NCBI GenBank assembly: GCA_016789885.1
Contig: JAEUPZ010000009.1
Span: 62,001-126,000 of the forward strand
DNA from: Chromatiales bacterium
Lineage (GTDB): Bacteria; Pseudomonadota; Gammaproteobacteria; Steroidobacterales; GCA-2729495
Direction: 5' to 3'
DNA length: 64,000 nucleotides
Shown: in pieces, positions 17,220 to 26,100 of the stretch
Layout: each line of letters starts with the position of its first letter
Position numbering within the stretch: the first letter of the stretch is position 1
Notes under the pieces: generated by a model
What the model saw: the letters and a program-made list of their open reading frames with translations, nothing else
The model's database searches: none
What the model was told of the DNA's origin: nothing
Made by a program: the position numbers and the translations under genes

Positions 17220-18674
17220 TCATGCGGCACGACCTTCGATGAGTTGCGCACGGGCCGCGGCCACCCGGGCCGCGGTAACGCGCTCTTCGCCGGCGGCGCG
17301 GGCGTCGCGCTCGGCCCGGTCACGGATGCGCTTGGCCGCCGAGATGCGCACCAGGTACGGCTCGTTCTCGACCAGCTCGTCGAGCAGGCGCATGGCGTCG
17401 TCGTCCCAGGCCGAGGCCTCGCGGGTCAGCCGGGCCGGCGTCGGGTCGACCCGGTCGAGCTCGGTGCCCAGCGGCAGGATGTTGAACAGCGCGTCGAAGA
17501 GCGCGTTGCAGACTTCCTGCACCAGGAAGGTCGCGCCACTGTAGCCCATGAACGGCGTGCCGGTATGCCGGCGCACGATGGTCAGCGGAAAGGACGCCGC
17601 GATGAACATGGCCCGGGGCCCGAGTTCGGCCAGGTACATGCGCTCGTTGAAACTGCCGAAGAGCACCAGTGGCGTCTTCTCGCGCACGGCCTTGCGCACC
17701 GCCTCGTTGTCGGGCTTGGCCCCGGGGCGCCTGGCGAAGGCGAAGTTGCAGGGCAGCCCCAGCTCGTCCTCGAGGAAGTGCCGCACGCCGCGGGTGTAGG
17801 TTTCGTTGGCGACGATGCCGAAGCTGGCGGTGCCGAAGAAGTCCTGGGTCACCGAGCGCCACAGGTCCCACAGCGGCTTGATCGTCGTGTGCTTCTCGCG
17901 CTCGATGAAGGGCTCGGGGTCGAGGCCCAGCAGTTCGCCGAGGCTGCGCAGGAACCTGGTCGTGCTGTGCAGGCCGATGGGGGCCTGCAGGTACGGGCGC
18001 TCCATGGCCTCGCAGAGCATGCGGCCGAACTCGCGGTACATGCAGACGTTGACGTCGGCGTCGGCGAGCTTCGCCACGTCGGCCAGGTGCGTGCCCAGCG
18101 GGAACACCAGGTTCACCTCGGCGCCGATGCCCTCGATGAGCCGGCGCACCTCGGCGAGGTCCGACCAGGTGTTGAAGTGACCATAGATGGGGCCAATGAT
18201 GTTGACCCGGGGTTTCTCGCCGGCGGCCCGCGGCTTGCGCTCGGGCACCTTGCGGGTGCCGAACTCGGTCCAGAGCCAGTACATGGCGCGGTCGGCGCTC
18301 TGCCACTGGTCCTCGTCGATGGTCCGCGGCAGGAAGCGCTTGATGCTCGTGCCCTCGGGCGTGACGCCGCCGCCGATCATTTCGGCGATGGAGCCCGTGA
18401 CCACGACGCTCGGCAGGTCGGGGTCGAGGGTGCCGTGGGCCCGGCGCATGGCCTGCTCGGTGCCCGTCTGGCCCAGCTCTTCTTCGGCGAGGCCCGTCAC
18501 GACGACGGGCAGCTCGTGGGGCGGCAGCGCGTCGGTGTAGTGCAGCACCGAGGTGACAGGCAGGTTCTCGCAGCCCACGGGGCCGTCGATGATGACCTGC
18601 AGGCCCTTGATGGCGGTGAAGACGTACACCGACCCCCAGTAGCCGCCCGCGCGATCATGGTCGAGCACCAGCAT
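17220..18674 (-). CDS. bchZ: Chlorophyllide a reductase subunit BchZ
   Basis: One of two catalytic components of the nitrogenase-like chlorophyllide a oxidoreductase (BchXYZ), which reduces the C7-C8 bond to give the bacteriochlorin ring. The 484-residue protein starts [20 protein letters not shown], has the cluster-type Cys in [15 protein letters not shown] (about residues 29-43), and [20 protein letters not shown]. Its ATG shares one base with the bchY stop (TGATG), so the subunits are translationally coupled. The puf genes follow after 136 bp. Confidence 0.96.
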   Translation of the reverse strand: MLVLDHDRAGGYWGSVYVFTAIKGLQVIIDGPVGCENLPVTSVLHYTDALPPHELPVVVTGLAEEELGQTGTEQAMRRAHGTLDPDLPSVVVTGSIAEMIGGGVTPEGTSIKRFLPRTIDEDQWQSADRAMYWLWTEFGTRKVPERKPRAAGEKPRVNIIGPIYGHFNTWSDLAEVRRLIEGIGAEVNLVFPLGTHLADVAKLADADVNVCMYREFGRMLCEAMERPYLQAPIGLHSTTRFLRSLGELLGLDPEPFIEREKHTTIKPLWDLWRSVTQDFFGTASFGIVANETYTRGVRHFLEDELGLPCNFAFARRPGAKPDNEAVRKAVREKTPLVLFGSFNERMYLAELGPRAMFIAASFPLTIVRRHTGTPFMGYSGATFLVQEVCNALFDALFNILPLGTELDRVDPTPARLTREASAWDDDAMRLLDELVENEPYLVRISAAKRIRDRAERDARAAGEERVTAARVAAARAQLIEGRAA

Positions 18675-20179
18675 CAGCCGTGCTCCTCCGCCGCGCGCTT
18701 CTGCTTGTCGAGGCGCCGGCGGTAGCTGGCCTTGAACTCGGGCCGGTCACGGGGCACGTCCTGCCAGATGCCGGCGTTGGCGCCCTGGCCGACGCTGCCG
18801 AAGAAGGCCTGCATCTCGTCGAAGCGGGCCTTGCCCGACATGGCGACGTTGATGACCTGGGCCAGCGAGCCTGCGCCCGCGGGGCCCATGAGGGGCCGCG
18901 ACGAGATCAGGTTCGTGAAGTACAGCGACGGGATCGCCCGCTCCTTGGCCTTCTGCACGACGGGCGTCGTGCCCACCACCAGGTCGGGGGAGAACTCGTC
19001 CATGGCCGCCACGTCCTGCTCGAGGGACGCGCGGTACTGCACGCGCACGCCCCGGGCCTCGAGCCACTCGCGGTCCGGGTCGGACCAGCGGGTGCGGGGG
19101 CAGGCCGTGCCGACGTAGCGCAGGTCGGCGCCGCTCTCGACGAGCAGGCGGCCCACCAGCAATTCCGAGCCCTCGTAGCCCGAGAGCGTGATGCGGCCCT
19201 TGATGGGCGCTGCCGCCAGCGCGCCGCGGATGGCCGGCAGGAACCGGTTCTTCGCGGCGGCGACGCGGTCGGGCGGCACGTTGCAGGCCTCGGCGATGGC
19301 GTCGAGCCAGGCGGCGGTGCCGTCGTGGCCGACGGGGGCCGAGGGCACGACGGGGCGGCCGGCCGCCTCGAACTCGCGGATGGCGGCGGTATAGAAGGGA
19401 TGGATGGCGGCGACGGCGGCGCAGTCGAGGGCGGCATAGAGCTCGCGCCACTCCCGCGTCGGCACCACCTGGCCGGCGGCCAGGCCCAGGGGCTCGAGCA
19501 GCATGCCGATGCCGACGGGATCCGCCGGGAACACCTCGCCCACCAGCGTCACCGTCGGCTTCGCCGAGCGGCCCGCCCGGGGCGCCTGCACGGGACCCGC
19601 CTCGGCCTCGGCCCGCGCGTACTGCAGCATGGCGCCGGCCAGCACGTCCTTGGCCTCGGCGTGGGTCGGCACGCCGAAGCCCGGCACGTCGATGCCGATG
19701 ATGCGCACGCCGTTGATCTCTTTGGGCAGCAGCTGCAGCGGCACGCCCGAGGCCGTCGGCACGCACAGGTTGATGATGACGACCGCGTCGTGCTGCGCCG
19801 GGTCGGCGAGCTTCAGCACGGCCTCGCGGATGTCCTCGAAAAGCTTGCCGGTGACCAGCGTCTCGGAGTTGAAGGGCACGTAGCCGACGGTGCGGCGCGC
19901 GCCGTAGAAGTGCGAGGTGAAGGTCAGGCCGTACACGCAGCAGGCCGAGCCCGACAGGATCGTCGCCGTGCGCCGCATGCGCAGGCCCACGCGCAGCGAC
20001 CCGAAGGCCGGGCACATGCTCTGGGGCTGGTCATGGGGGCCGGCCGGGTAGTCACGGGCGTAACGCTCGAGCGTCTCGCTCTTGCCCGCCGCGGCCGCCG
20101 CCTGGCGCATGGTGTCGCGGCCGCCGTGGCAACCGGCGCCTTCGGCAGCGCTCGCAGGGATGTTCGCCTGGTCGGTCAT
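18674..20179 (-). CDS. bchY: Chlorophyllide a reductase subunit BchY
   Basis: Second catalytic component of chlorophyllide a oxidoreductase, 501 residues. Cys-containing segments [20 protein letters not shown] (about 53-72) and [20 protein letters not shown] (about 74-93) match the Fe-S ligand regions; later [20 protein letters not shown] and [16 protein letters not shown] are nitrogenase-like folds. I chose the ATG at 20179 ([10 protein letters not shown]), 25 bp after bchX; the frame stays open further upstream but only as a shadow of bchX. Confidence 0.95.
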   Translation of the reverse strand: MTDQANIPASAAEGAGCHGGRDTMRQAAAAAGKSETLERYARDYPAGPHDQPQSMCPAFGSLRVGLRMRRTATILSGSACCVYGLTFTSHFYGARRTVGYVPFNSETLVTGKLFEDIREAVLKLADPAQHDAVVIINLCVPTASGVPLQLLPKEINGVRIIGIDVPGFGVPTHAEAKDVLAGAMLQYARAEAEAGPVQAPRAGRSAKPTVTLVGEVFPADPVGIGMLLEPLGLAAGQVVPTREWRELYAALDCAAVAAIHPFYTAAIREFEAAGRPVVPSAPVGHDGTAAWLDAIAEACNVPPDRVAAAKNRFLPAIRGALAAAPIKGRITLSGYEGSELLVGRLLVESGADLRYVGTACPRTRWSDPDREWLEARGVRVQYRASLEQDVAAMDEFSPDLVVGTTPVVQKAKERAIPSLYFTNLISSRPLMGPAGAGSLAQVINVAMSGKARFDEMQAFFGSVGQGANAGIWQDVPRDRPEFKASYRRRLDKQKRAAEEHG

Positions 20180-20204
20180 GCGGAGAAGGTGCGTGGGTCC
20201 CGGT

Positions 20205-21230
20205 TCAGGCGGCGTCGTAGACGACTTCGAGACTCGGGCGCGTCGCCGACTGCGGGCCGCACAGGTCCTCGAGGGTCGCCGGGACCAGCTCGACGTCGCG
20301 ACCCACGGCGTCGCCGGAGAAGAGCCCGAGCAGCGCGTCCTGGGACAGCGGCTTCGGGCGCACCGGCGGCGCCTCGGCCACGTTGGTGGCGAGCTCTTCG
20401 AAGAGCGGCGCCCAGTCACCGCCGGGGCGGCCGATGATCTCGTAGTTGGCGCTCTTGCGGCGGATGTCCTCGTGGGCCGGGATCGCGGCCAGCACCGGGA
20501 TGCCGGCGGCGGCGGCAAAGGCCTGGGCCTCGCCGGTGCCGTCGTCCTTGTTGATGACGAGGCCCGCGACGCCGACGTTGCCGCCGAGCTTGCGGAAGTA
20601 CTCCACGGCCGAGCACACGTTGTTGGCGACGTACAGCGACTGCAGGTCGTTGGAGCCCACGACGATGACCTTCTGGCACATGTCGCGGGCGATGGGCAGG
20701 CCGAAGCCGCCGCAGACCACGTCGCCGAGGAAGTCGAGCAGCACGTAGTCGAAGCCCCAGTCGTGGAAGCCGAGCTTCTCGAGGGTCTCAAAGCCGTGGA
20801 TGATGCCGCGCCCGCCACAGCCACGGCCCACCTCGGGCCCGCCGAGCTCCATGGCGAAGACGCCGTCGCGCTTGAAGCAGACGTCGCCGATGGCCAGCGG
20901 CTCGCCGGCGAGCTTCTTGCGCGACGAGGTCTCGATGATCGTCGGACAGGCCTTGCCGCCGAAGAGCAGCGACGTGGTGTCGCTCTTGGGGTCGCAGCCG
21001 ATGAGCAGGATCTTCTTGCCCTGCTGCGCCATCATGTAGGAGAGGTTCGCGAGGGTGAAGCTCTTGCCGATGCCGCCCTTGCCGTAGATCGCGATGATCT
21101 GCGTCTCGCGGGTCACGGGCCCGGCCGCCGGGGCCGGCGGCGGCTGTGCCGCCTCGTCGCGCAGCTGGCGGCGCAGCATGTCGATGGATACGGAACCGAG
21201 GGTGCCGTCGTTCGGCGGACTGCTGCTCAC
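20205..21230 (-). CDS. bchX: Chlorophyllide a reductase iron protein BchX
   Basis: NifH-like ATPase that passes electrons to BchYZ. The 341-residue protein has a P-loop IYGKGGIGKSFTLANLSYMM (about 48-67), switch-type Asp in GCDPKSDTTSLLFGG, and the two cysteines expected to bridge a 4Fe-4S cluster between subunits in VGRGCGGRGI and GDVVCGGFGLPI. A Pro/Ala-rich N-terminal extension precedes the P-loop. GTG start overlaps the bchC stop (GTGA). Confidence 0.96.
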   Translation of the reverse strand: MSSSPPNDGTLGSVSIDMLRRQLRDEAAQPPPAPAAGPVTRETQIIAIYGKGGIGKSFTLANLSYMMAQQGKKILLIGCDPKSDTTSLLFGGKACPTIIETSSRKKLAGEPLAIGDVCFKRDGVFAMELGGPEVGRGCGGRGIIHGFETLEKLGFHDWGFDYVLLDFLGDVVCGGFGLPIARDMCQKVIVVGSNDLQSLYVANNVCSAVEYFRKLGGNVGVAGLVINKDDGTGEAQAFAAAAGIPVLAAIPAHEDIRRKSANYEIIGRPGGDWAPLFEELATNVAEAPPVRPKPLSQDALLGLFSGDAVGRDVELVPATLEDLCGPQSATRPSLEVVYDAA

Positions 21231-22165
21231 GCGACGCTTCTCCAGTCGAGGATCATCTTGAGGCAGGCCGGATCACCGAAGGCCGTGCGGTAGGCAGCAT
21301 CCGCGGCCCGCGCCGGCTCGCGATGGGTGATCAGGCCGGCGAGTGAGAGCTTCCCGGCGTTCAGAAGTTCCAGCACGCGGGTCAGGTCGGCCTCGCGCCA
21401 CTCGGCAGCAACGCGCAGCCGCGCCTCGCGCATGAAGGCCGGCGCGAACTGGAAGGAAATCTCGCTGTAGAAGCCCGCGAGGATCACCTCGCCACCCGGC
21501 GCGAGCCGGGCAATGAGCTGGTCGAGGATCTTCGCGTCACCGCTCACGTCGCAGATGGCGCGGTAGTCGCGGCGCTCGTCGGCATCCGGATGGCAGACGC
21601 GGTAGCCGTCGGCACCGCCCTGGCGGTCGGGGTTCGTCTCCCAGACGGTGGGCGGCGGGTGGCCTGCGGCCACGATGAGCCGGGCCAGCAGCCGGCCGAG
21701 GACACCGTGGCCCACGACGAGGTCGGGCGGCACGGGCCCACCGGCGATGGCGTGCTGGGCCGTGGCGGCCAGCGCCAGCAGCACGGCCTCCTCGCCCAGG
21801 GACTCGGCCACCGGAATCGCCCGCGCGGCCGGCAGCACCACGCGCGCAGCGGCGCCGCCGAACAGTCCCCGCACGTTGCTGAAGCCGCGGGAGCCCGGCA
21901 CGAAGACACGGTCACCCACCTGGCGACCGGTGGCCTTGGGACCCGCGGCCTGGATGCGACCCACCGACTCGTAACCGGGCACCAGGGGATAGCCCATGCC
22001 GGGGAAGGCGGGCATGCGGCCGGACCAGAGCAGGCGCTCGGTGCCGGTGCTGATGCCGCTCCACTCGATGTCCACGACCACGTCGTCGTCGCCGGGTGGC
22101 AACAACTCGACGGGCGCGAGCGCGAGGCGCTCCGGTCCTTCGAGGACGACGGCTATCGTGTTCAT
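21227..22165 (-). CDS. bchC: 3-hydroxyethyl bacteriochlorophyllide a dehydrogenase BchC
   Basis: Oxidises the C3 hydroxyethyl group to acetyl, completing the bacteriochlorophyllide a macrocycle. The 312-residue protein belongs to the MDR alcohol dehydrogenase superfamily: GroES-like part with DIEWSGISTGTERLLWSGRM (about 32-51) and YPLVPGYESVGRI, then a Rossmann region with VVGHGVLGRLLARLIVAAG. The usual zinc-binding GHE is absent, normal for BchC. ATG at 22165 has AAGGAG about 8 bp upstream. It is first in the bchCXYZ-pufBALMC string and has PpsR-like sites just upstream. Confidence 0.95.
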   Translation of the reverse strand: MNTIAVVLEGPERLALAPVELLPPGDDDVVVDIEWSGISTGTERLLWSGRMPAFPGMGYPLVPGYESVGRIQAAGPKATGRQVGDRVFVPGSRGFSNVRGLFGGAAARVVLPAARAIPVAESLGEEAVLLALAATAQHAIAGGPVPPDLVVGHGVLGRLLARLIVAAGHPPPTVWETNPDRQGGADGYRVCHPDADERRDYRAICDVSGDAKILDQLIARLAPGGEVILAGFYSEISFQFAPAFMREARLRVAAEWREADLTRVLELLNAGKLSLAGLITHREPARAADAAYRTAFGDPACLKMILDWRSVA

Positions 22166-22201
22166 TCCCCACTCCTTCCGCGGATGCGGAAGAACCCCGA
22201 G

Positions 22202-22245
22202 TGTCAGTCTACTTTGACGAGGGGGGCTGTCAAGGCAGGTTAACG
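22202..22245. promoter_or_regulatory. bchC promoter with tandem PpsR/CrtJ-like sites
   Basis: Two palindromes, each TGT-N12-ACG on the plus strand (22202-22219 and 22228-22245), 8 bp apart. On the minus strand TTGACA (22228-22233), a 16-bp spacer and TAGACT (22212-22217 on the plus strand as AGTCTA) form a promoter toward bchC, so one palindrome sits on the -35 and the other on the -10. This is the known organisation of the bchC promoter in Rhodobacter. The region overlaps the crtF stop codon. Confidence 0.7.
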
Positions 22246-23445
22246 CGCGTGCTGCATAGCTCCGGCACGGGCAACGATGAGGCTCGTGAGCAGCGGAATG
22301 CGCGTCTTCTTGCGCTGCACACGAACGAAGCCGGCGGCCTGCAGCAGCGCCGCGAGCTCGTCGAAGGTGCGGGGCCGGCCACGCCCCATCGCGAAGAGAT
22401 AGAGCCCGAAGTACGCGTCGCCCATGGGTGCAGCGCCCGGCGTACTGGCCAGCGGCTCGGCGACGACCAGCGTGCCGTCCGCCGGCAGCGCGGCCCGCAC
22501 GGCCCGCAGCAGCGTCAGCACGCGGGCGTCGTCGTGGTCGTGCAGCACGCGCACCAGCGTCACCACGTCCGCACCGGCGGGCAGTGGCGTCGTGAAGAAA
22601 TCGCCCTCGTGCACCACGCACCGGTCAGCGAGACCGGCCTCGGCGAGCCTGCGGCGCGCCACGGCGGCCACCGGCGGCAGGTCGATCATCATCAGCCGCA
22701 GCCCCGGCGCCTGCCGGGCCACCGCCCGCAGGAAGCTGCCGTCGCCGCCGCCGACGTCGAGGAGGCAACGGTGCCGGTCCAGCCGGCAGGCGGCCAGGAT
22801 CTCCTCGGCCACCATGGGCTGCGATGCCGCCATCAGCGCCGTGTAGGGCGTAACGGCATCGGGTGCGATGGGGCCGGCCGGCGCCTCGGCGGCGTAGGGC
22901 CAGTACCGGGCCAGCTGCCCGTCGGCGCCGGTCTGGCCGCCGCGCAACAGGGCCACGGGATCCTCGAGGTCGCGGTAGAGCAGCGTGTGGTGCTCCACCA
23001 TGGCGGCGATGCCCGGCGTCGCGAGCACCGCGGCGCCCAGCTGGCCGAGGCCCCAGGTCCCGCCGCTGCGCGGTTCGATGAGCTGCAGCGAAGCGGCGGC
23101 CCGCAGCAGCGTGAGCATGGACTCGGGTGGCAGGCCGGTGCGCGCCGCCAGCACCTCGGCCGTGGCCGGGCCCTCGTTCACGATGGCGAAGAGGTCGACG
23201 CGCACGCAGGCCGCCAGCACCTGGGAGTAGACGAAGCCCGCCACCACGTCGAAGAGCTGCCGCGCGCGCTGCCGCGCCAGGGGCCGGGTCAGGGGAAAGG
23301 CCGTGGCCCAGCGGGCGAAGGCCGCGCTGGTCAGCAGCCGGTCGCGCAGCGCACGCCAGCGATCGAGGAGGGAGAGTGGCATGGTGCCTTCGGTGGCGAT
23401 CGCTCGTGACGGCAGCAACCAGGGATTGGCAAATGCCGGGCGCAT
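22240..23445 (-). CDS. crtF: Hydroxyneurosporene/rhodopin O-methyltransferase CrtF
   Basis: SAM-dependent methyltransferase that forms the 1-methoxy groups of spirilloxanthin/spheroidene. The 401-residue protein has an N-terminal dimerisation helix-turn-helix with RTGLPPESMLTLLRAAASLQ and the SAM site VGGGDGSFLRAVARQAPGLR, then VVTLVRVLHDHDDARVLTLL. Start is uncertain: ATG 23445 has no ribosome site; an in-frame ATG at 23382 (MPLSLLDRW) is an alternative. It lies upstream of bchC and divergent from crtC. Confidence 0.9.
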   Translation of the reverse strand: MRPAFANPWLLPSRAIATEGTMPLSLLDRWRALRDRLLTSAAFARWATAFPLTRPLARQRARQLFDVVAGFVYSQVLAACVRVDLFAIVNEGPATAEVLAARTGLPPESMLTLLRAAASLQLIEPRSGGTWGLGQLGAAVLATPGIAAMVEHHTLLYRDLEDPVALLRGGQTGADGQLARYWPYAAEAPAGPIAPDAVTPYTALMAASQPMVAEEILAACRLDRHRCLLDVGGGDGSFLRAVARQAPGLRLMMIDLPPVAAVARRRLAEAGLADRCVVHEGDFFTTPLPAGADVVTLVRVLHDHDDARVLTLLRAVRAALPADGTLVVAEPLASTPGAAPMGDAYFGLYLFAMGRGRPRTFDELAALLQAAGFVRVQRKKTRIPLLTSLIVARAGAMQHAR

Positions 23446-23455
23446 AGACTATAGA
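23426..23455 (+). promoter_or_regulatory. Predicted crtC promoter
   Basis: TTGGCA (23426-23431), 18-bp spacer, TATAGA (23450-23455). A GCG-N12-ACA pattern (23440-23457) is only a poor PpsR match, unlike the bch promoters. Confidence 0.5.
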
Positions 23456-23459
23456 CAGA

Positions 23460-23478
23460 GGCTGGTGGATCACCAGCC
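23460..23478. repeat. Inverted repeat in the crtF-crtC divergent region
   Basis: Perfect 8-bp arms GGCTGGTG / CACCAGCC with a GAT centre, just downstream of the predicted crtC -10. It would sit in the crtC 5' leader and in front of crtF, and may be a regulator site or RNA hairpin. Confidence 0.5.
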
Positions 23479-23510
23479 GCGCTACCCGGCCGGCAGAAGC
23501 CGCGGAGTCG

Positions 23511-24650
23511 ATGACGATGCGTGAGCCCGAACCAACGTCCCTGCAGTCCCGGCGGGCCCTGGGGCCTGCGGATGCCGCATTGGCCGGCACCGTGGCGGCG
23601 GGCCCGGGGCTGCAGTCCTTCACGGCGGAAGCGGCACCCGTGGCGCGCGCGCTCACGCCGCCGGAGTGGCGGCGCACCGACGGCGGGCTGCTCGAGCGCG
23701 ACGACGCAGCGCTGGCGGCAGGCCCCCGCTTCGACCGCCGCGTGGGCCACGACGGCTACGTCTGGTGGTACGTCGACGCCTTCAGCGAGGACCGGGCCTA
23801 CGGCCTGACGCTGATCGCCTTCATCGGCAGCGTCTTCTCGCCCTATTACGCCACGGCCCGCCGCGCGGGGCCCGCCGACCCCCACGAGCACGTCGCGCTG
23901 AACGTCGCGCTCTACGGCCGCGGCGGCAAGCGCTGGGCCATGACCGAGCGCTCGCGCGGCAGCCTGCAGCAGTCGGCGGCGAGCCTCGTCATCGGCCCGA
24001 GCAACCTGCACTGGGACGGCCGCTGCCTGCGCATCAGCCTCGACGAGATGACGGCCGTCTTCCCCAGGCGGCTGCGCGGCGAGGTGCGCGTCTTCCCCGA
24101 AGCCATCGGCACCCGCACCTACGGGCTCGATGCGGCGGGCAACCACCGCTGGTGGCCCATCGCGCCGCGGGCCGCCGTCGAAGTGGCGCTGCCGGAGCCG
24201 GGGCTTGCCTGGCGCGGGCTCGGCTACCTCGACTGCAACCACGGCGACGCGCCGCTCGAGCGCGACTTCGCCGCCTGGGACTGGTCCCGCAGCATGAAGC
24301 GCAGCGGCGCGACGGTGTTCTACGACGTGGTGAGGCGCGACGGCGTCGAGGCGGGGCTCGCGCTGGAGTTCGACGCGGCGGGCCAGGCCCGCCCGGTGGC
24401 GGCACCACCGGCCGTCCAGGTGCGCCGCACCTTCTGGGGACTGCCGCGCCGCACGCGCACCGACGCCGGCACCCGGGCGGCCGTGGTCACGACGCTGGAG
24501 GACGGGCCCTTCTACGCGCGCTCCGTCGTCAGTGCCGAGGTGCACGGTGAGGCCGTGACCGCCGTGCACGAGAGCCTGTGCCTCAATCGTTTCAGCTCCC
24601 GCTGGGTGCAGGGACTGCTGCCGTACCGCATGCCCCGGAACCCGGGCTGA
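23511..24650 (+). CDS. crtC: Carotenoid 1,2-hydratase CrtC
   Basis: Adds water across the terminal 1,2 double bond of neurosporene/lycopene, the step before CrtD desaturation and CrtF methylation. The 379-residue protein shows the family core GYVWWYVDAFSEDRAYGLTL (about 83-102), IAFIGSVFSPYYATAR, HVALNVALYG and LPEPGLAWRGLGYLDCNHGD. The ~70 residues before the core are low-complexity. Two ATGs lie at the start (23511, 23517). crtC and crtF together indicate the spirilloxanthin/hydroxylated pathway; crtB, I, D, E are outside the window. Confidence 0.92.
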   Translation: MTMREPEPTSLQSRRALGPADAALAGTVAAGPGLQSFTAEAAPVARALTPPEWRRTDGGLLERDDAALAAGPRFDRRVGHDGYVWWYVDAFSEDRAYGLTLIAFIGSVFSPYYATARRAGPADPHEHVALNVALYGRGGKRWAMTERSRGSLQQSAASLVIGPSNLHWDGRCLRISLDEMTAVFPRRLRGEVRVFPEAIGTRTYGLDAAGNHRWWPIAPRAAVEVALPEPGLAWRGLGYLDCNHGDAPLERDFAAWDWSRSMKRSGATVFYDVVRRDGVEAGLALEFDAAGQARPVAAPPAVQVRRTFWGLPRRTRTDAGTRAAVVTTLEDGPFYARSVVSAEVHGEAVTAVHESLCLNRFSSRWVQGLLPYRMPRNPG

Positions 24651-24660
24651 CGCGAACGAC

Positions 24661-24676
24661 GCCGGCGCGTGCCGGC
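24661..24676. terminator. Hairpin between convergent crtC and DUF3422 gene
   Basis: GCCGGC-GCGT-GCCGGC stem just after the crtC stop, without a T-run. Possibly a weak terminator or mRNA 3' end. Confidence 0.35.
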
Positions 24677-24755
24677 AGCTGACTGTCCTGGACGGGCCGG
24701 GCCACGCCCACCGGCGCAGGGATCCCTCGCGTCGCACGACGCCGGAGAGGATTCC

Positions 24756-26045
24756 TCAGCGGTGCCCGCCGGGCACGACCTTGCGGGTGACCTGGCGGAT
24801 GCCCCGCCACACGAAGAACGCCACCACGGGGATGCTGAGCACCGTCACGATGCTGCTGTCGACGGGTAGCCCCAGGGACGACAGGCCCTTCGCGCCGTAG
24901 TTGACGAGGCCCACGACGTAGTACGTCACCGCCGCCACGGACAGGCCTTCGACGGTGCTCTGCAGGCGCAGCTGAAGCTCGGCGCGCCGGTCCATGGATT
25001 CGAGCAGCGCCTGGTTCTGCCCCTCGCGGGTGATCTCGATGCGGGTCGACAGCAGCTGGCTCGCCCGGGACACGCGCTGGGACAGCGACTCGAGGCGCGT
25101 CGATACGGCCTGGCAGGTATTCATGGCCGGCGCCAGCCGGCGCTCCATGAACTCGGTGAACATCGGCAGCGGGTCGATGCGCTCCTCGCGCAGCTCCGTG
25201 ATGCGCCGCTGCACCAGTTCGTAGTAGGCCGCCGCCGCGCCGAAGCGGTAGTGGCTGTCGGCCTCGCGGCTCTCGATCTCGGCCTGCAGCCGCGTGAGCC
25301 GGTCGAGCAGCGCCGGCTCGCTGCGGGCGTCGGCCGCGGCCAGCATGGTGGTGATGGAGACCAGCTCGCGCTCCTCGGCCACCAGCGCCGGCGTCAGTGC
25401 CTTTGCCACGGGAAACGCCAGCAGCGCCAGCATGCGGTAGACGTCGATCTCGAGCACGCGCTGCATGAGCCGGCCGGCCTGCCGGGGCGCCAGGCCCCGG
25501 TCGTAGATGAGCAGGCGGCCGAAGCCGTCGGCGTGGATGCGGAAGTCCGTGAGCGCCACGGCCTTGCCGCCGGCCACGAGGCTGCCCACCAGCGGATTGC
25601 CGGCGAAGGACTCCGTCGCGATCCGCTCGAAATCCTGGGGCGCGCCCGGGTCCGCGACGAACACCGCATGGGTCGCCAGCAGCACGCGGCCCGGCAGGGC
25701 CGCGACCCAGTCGGCCGGCGCCGCGCTGAGGGCCGGTTCCGCGAAGGGCGCCGACTCTGCACCGGCCACGATGAAGACCAGCCGCGAGAACTCCGTGTGC
25801 CCCTCCCACTTGATGCGGAAGGGCCCGAGGTCGGCGCTGAAGTGGGTGCTGCCGGGCGGCGGCGGCGCGACGCCGAAGCGGCGGGCCAGGTCGCACACGG
25901 CCTGCCAGTCGGCCTCCCGGGGCTGGCCGTCGGCCAGCATCGCCAGCATCGTGACCCGCAGCGGCGCGAGCAGCACCTCGGGCGGGCGCGCGTGCACCTC
26001 GTCGTTGAGCTCGATGCGCAGGGGATGATCGGCGGGCAACGTCAT
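24756..26045 (-). CDS. DUF3422 family membrane-anchored protein
   Basis: A 429-residue protein of the DUF3422 family, function unknown. It starts with HPLRIELNDEVHARPPEVL, the family's invariant opening, continues through a globular middle, a long helical part (about 250-370), and two C-terminal membrane helices (AAVTYYVVGLVNYGAKGLSS and SIVTVLSIPVVAFFVWRGIR). The ATG at 26045 is chosen because the family motif follows directly; frames upstream are not conserved-looking. It is the last gene of the mnmG-opp-bchO run, 55 bp after bchO. Confidence 0.82.
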   Translation of the reverse strand: MTLPADHPLRIELNDEVHARPPEVLLAPLRVTMLAMLADGQPREADWQAVCDLARRFGVAPPPPGSTHFSADLGPFRIKWEGHTEFSRLVFIVAGAESAPFAEPALSAAPADWVAALPGRVLLATHAVFVADPGAPQDFERIATESFAGNPLVGSLVAGGKAVALTDFRIHADGFGRLLIYDRGLAPRQAGRLMQRVLEIDVYRMLALLAFPVAKALTPALVAEERELVSITTMLAAADARSEPALLDRLTRLQAEIESREADSHYRFGAAAAYYELVQRRITELREERIDPLPMFTEFMERRLAPAMNTCQAVSTRLESLSQRVSRASQLLSTRIEITREGQNQALLESMDRRAELQLRLQSTVEGLSVAAVTYYVVGLVNYGAKGLSSLGLPVDSSIVTVLSIPVVAFFVWRGIRQVTRKVVPGGHR

Positions 26046-26100
26046 CGGCGGGGAGCTCCGGCCGCACAAGGCCGCAAGATAGCGCGGGGCCGGCGTTCCG

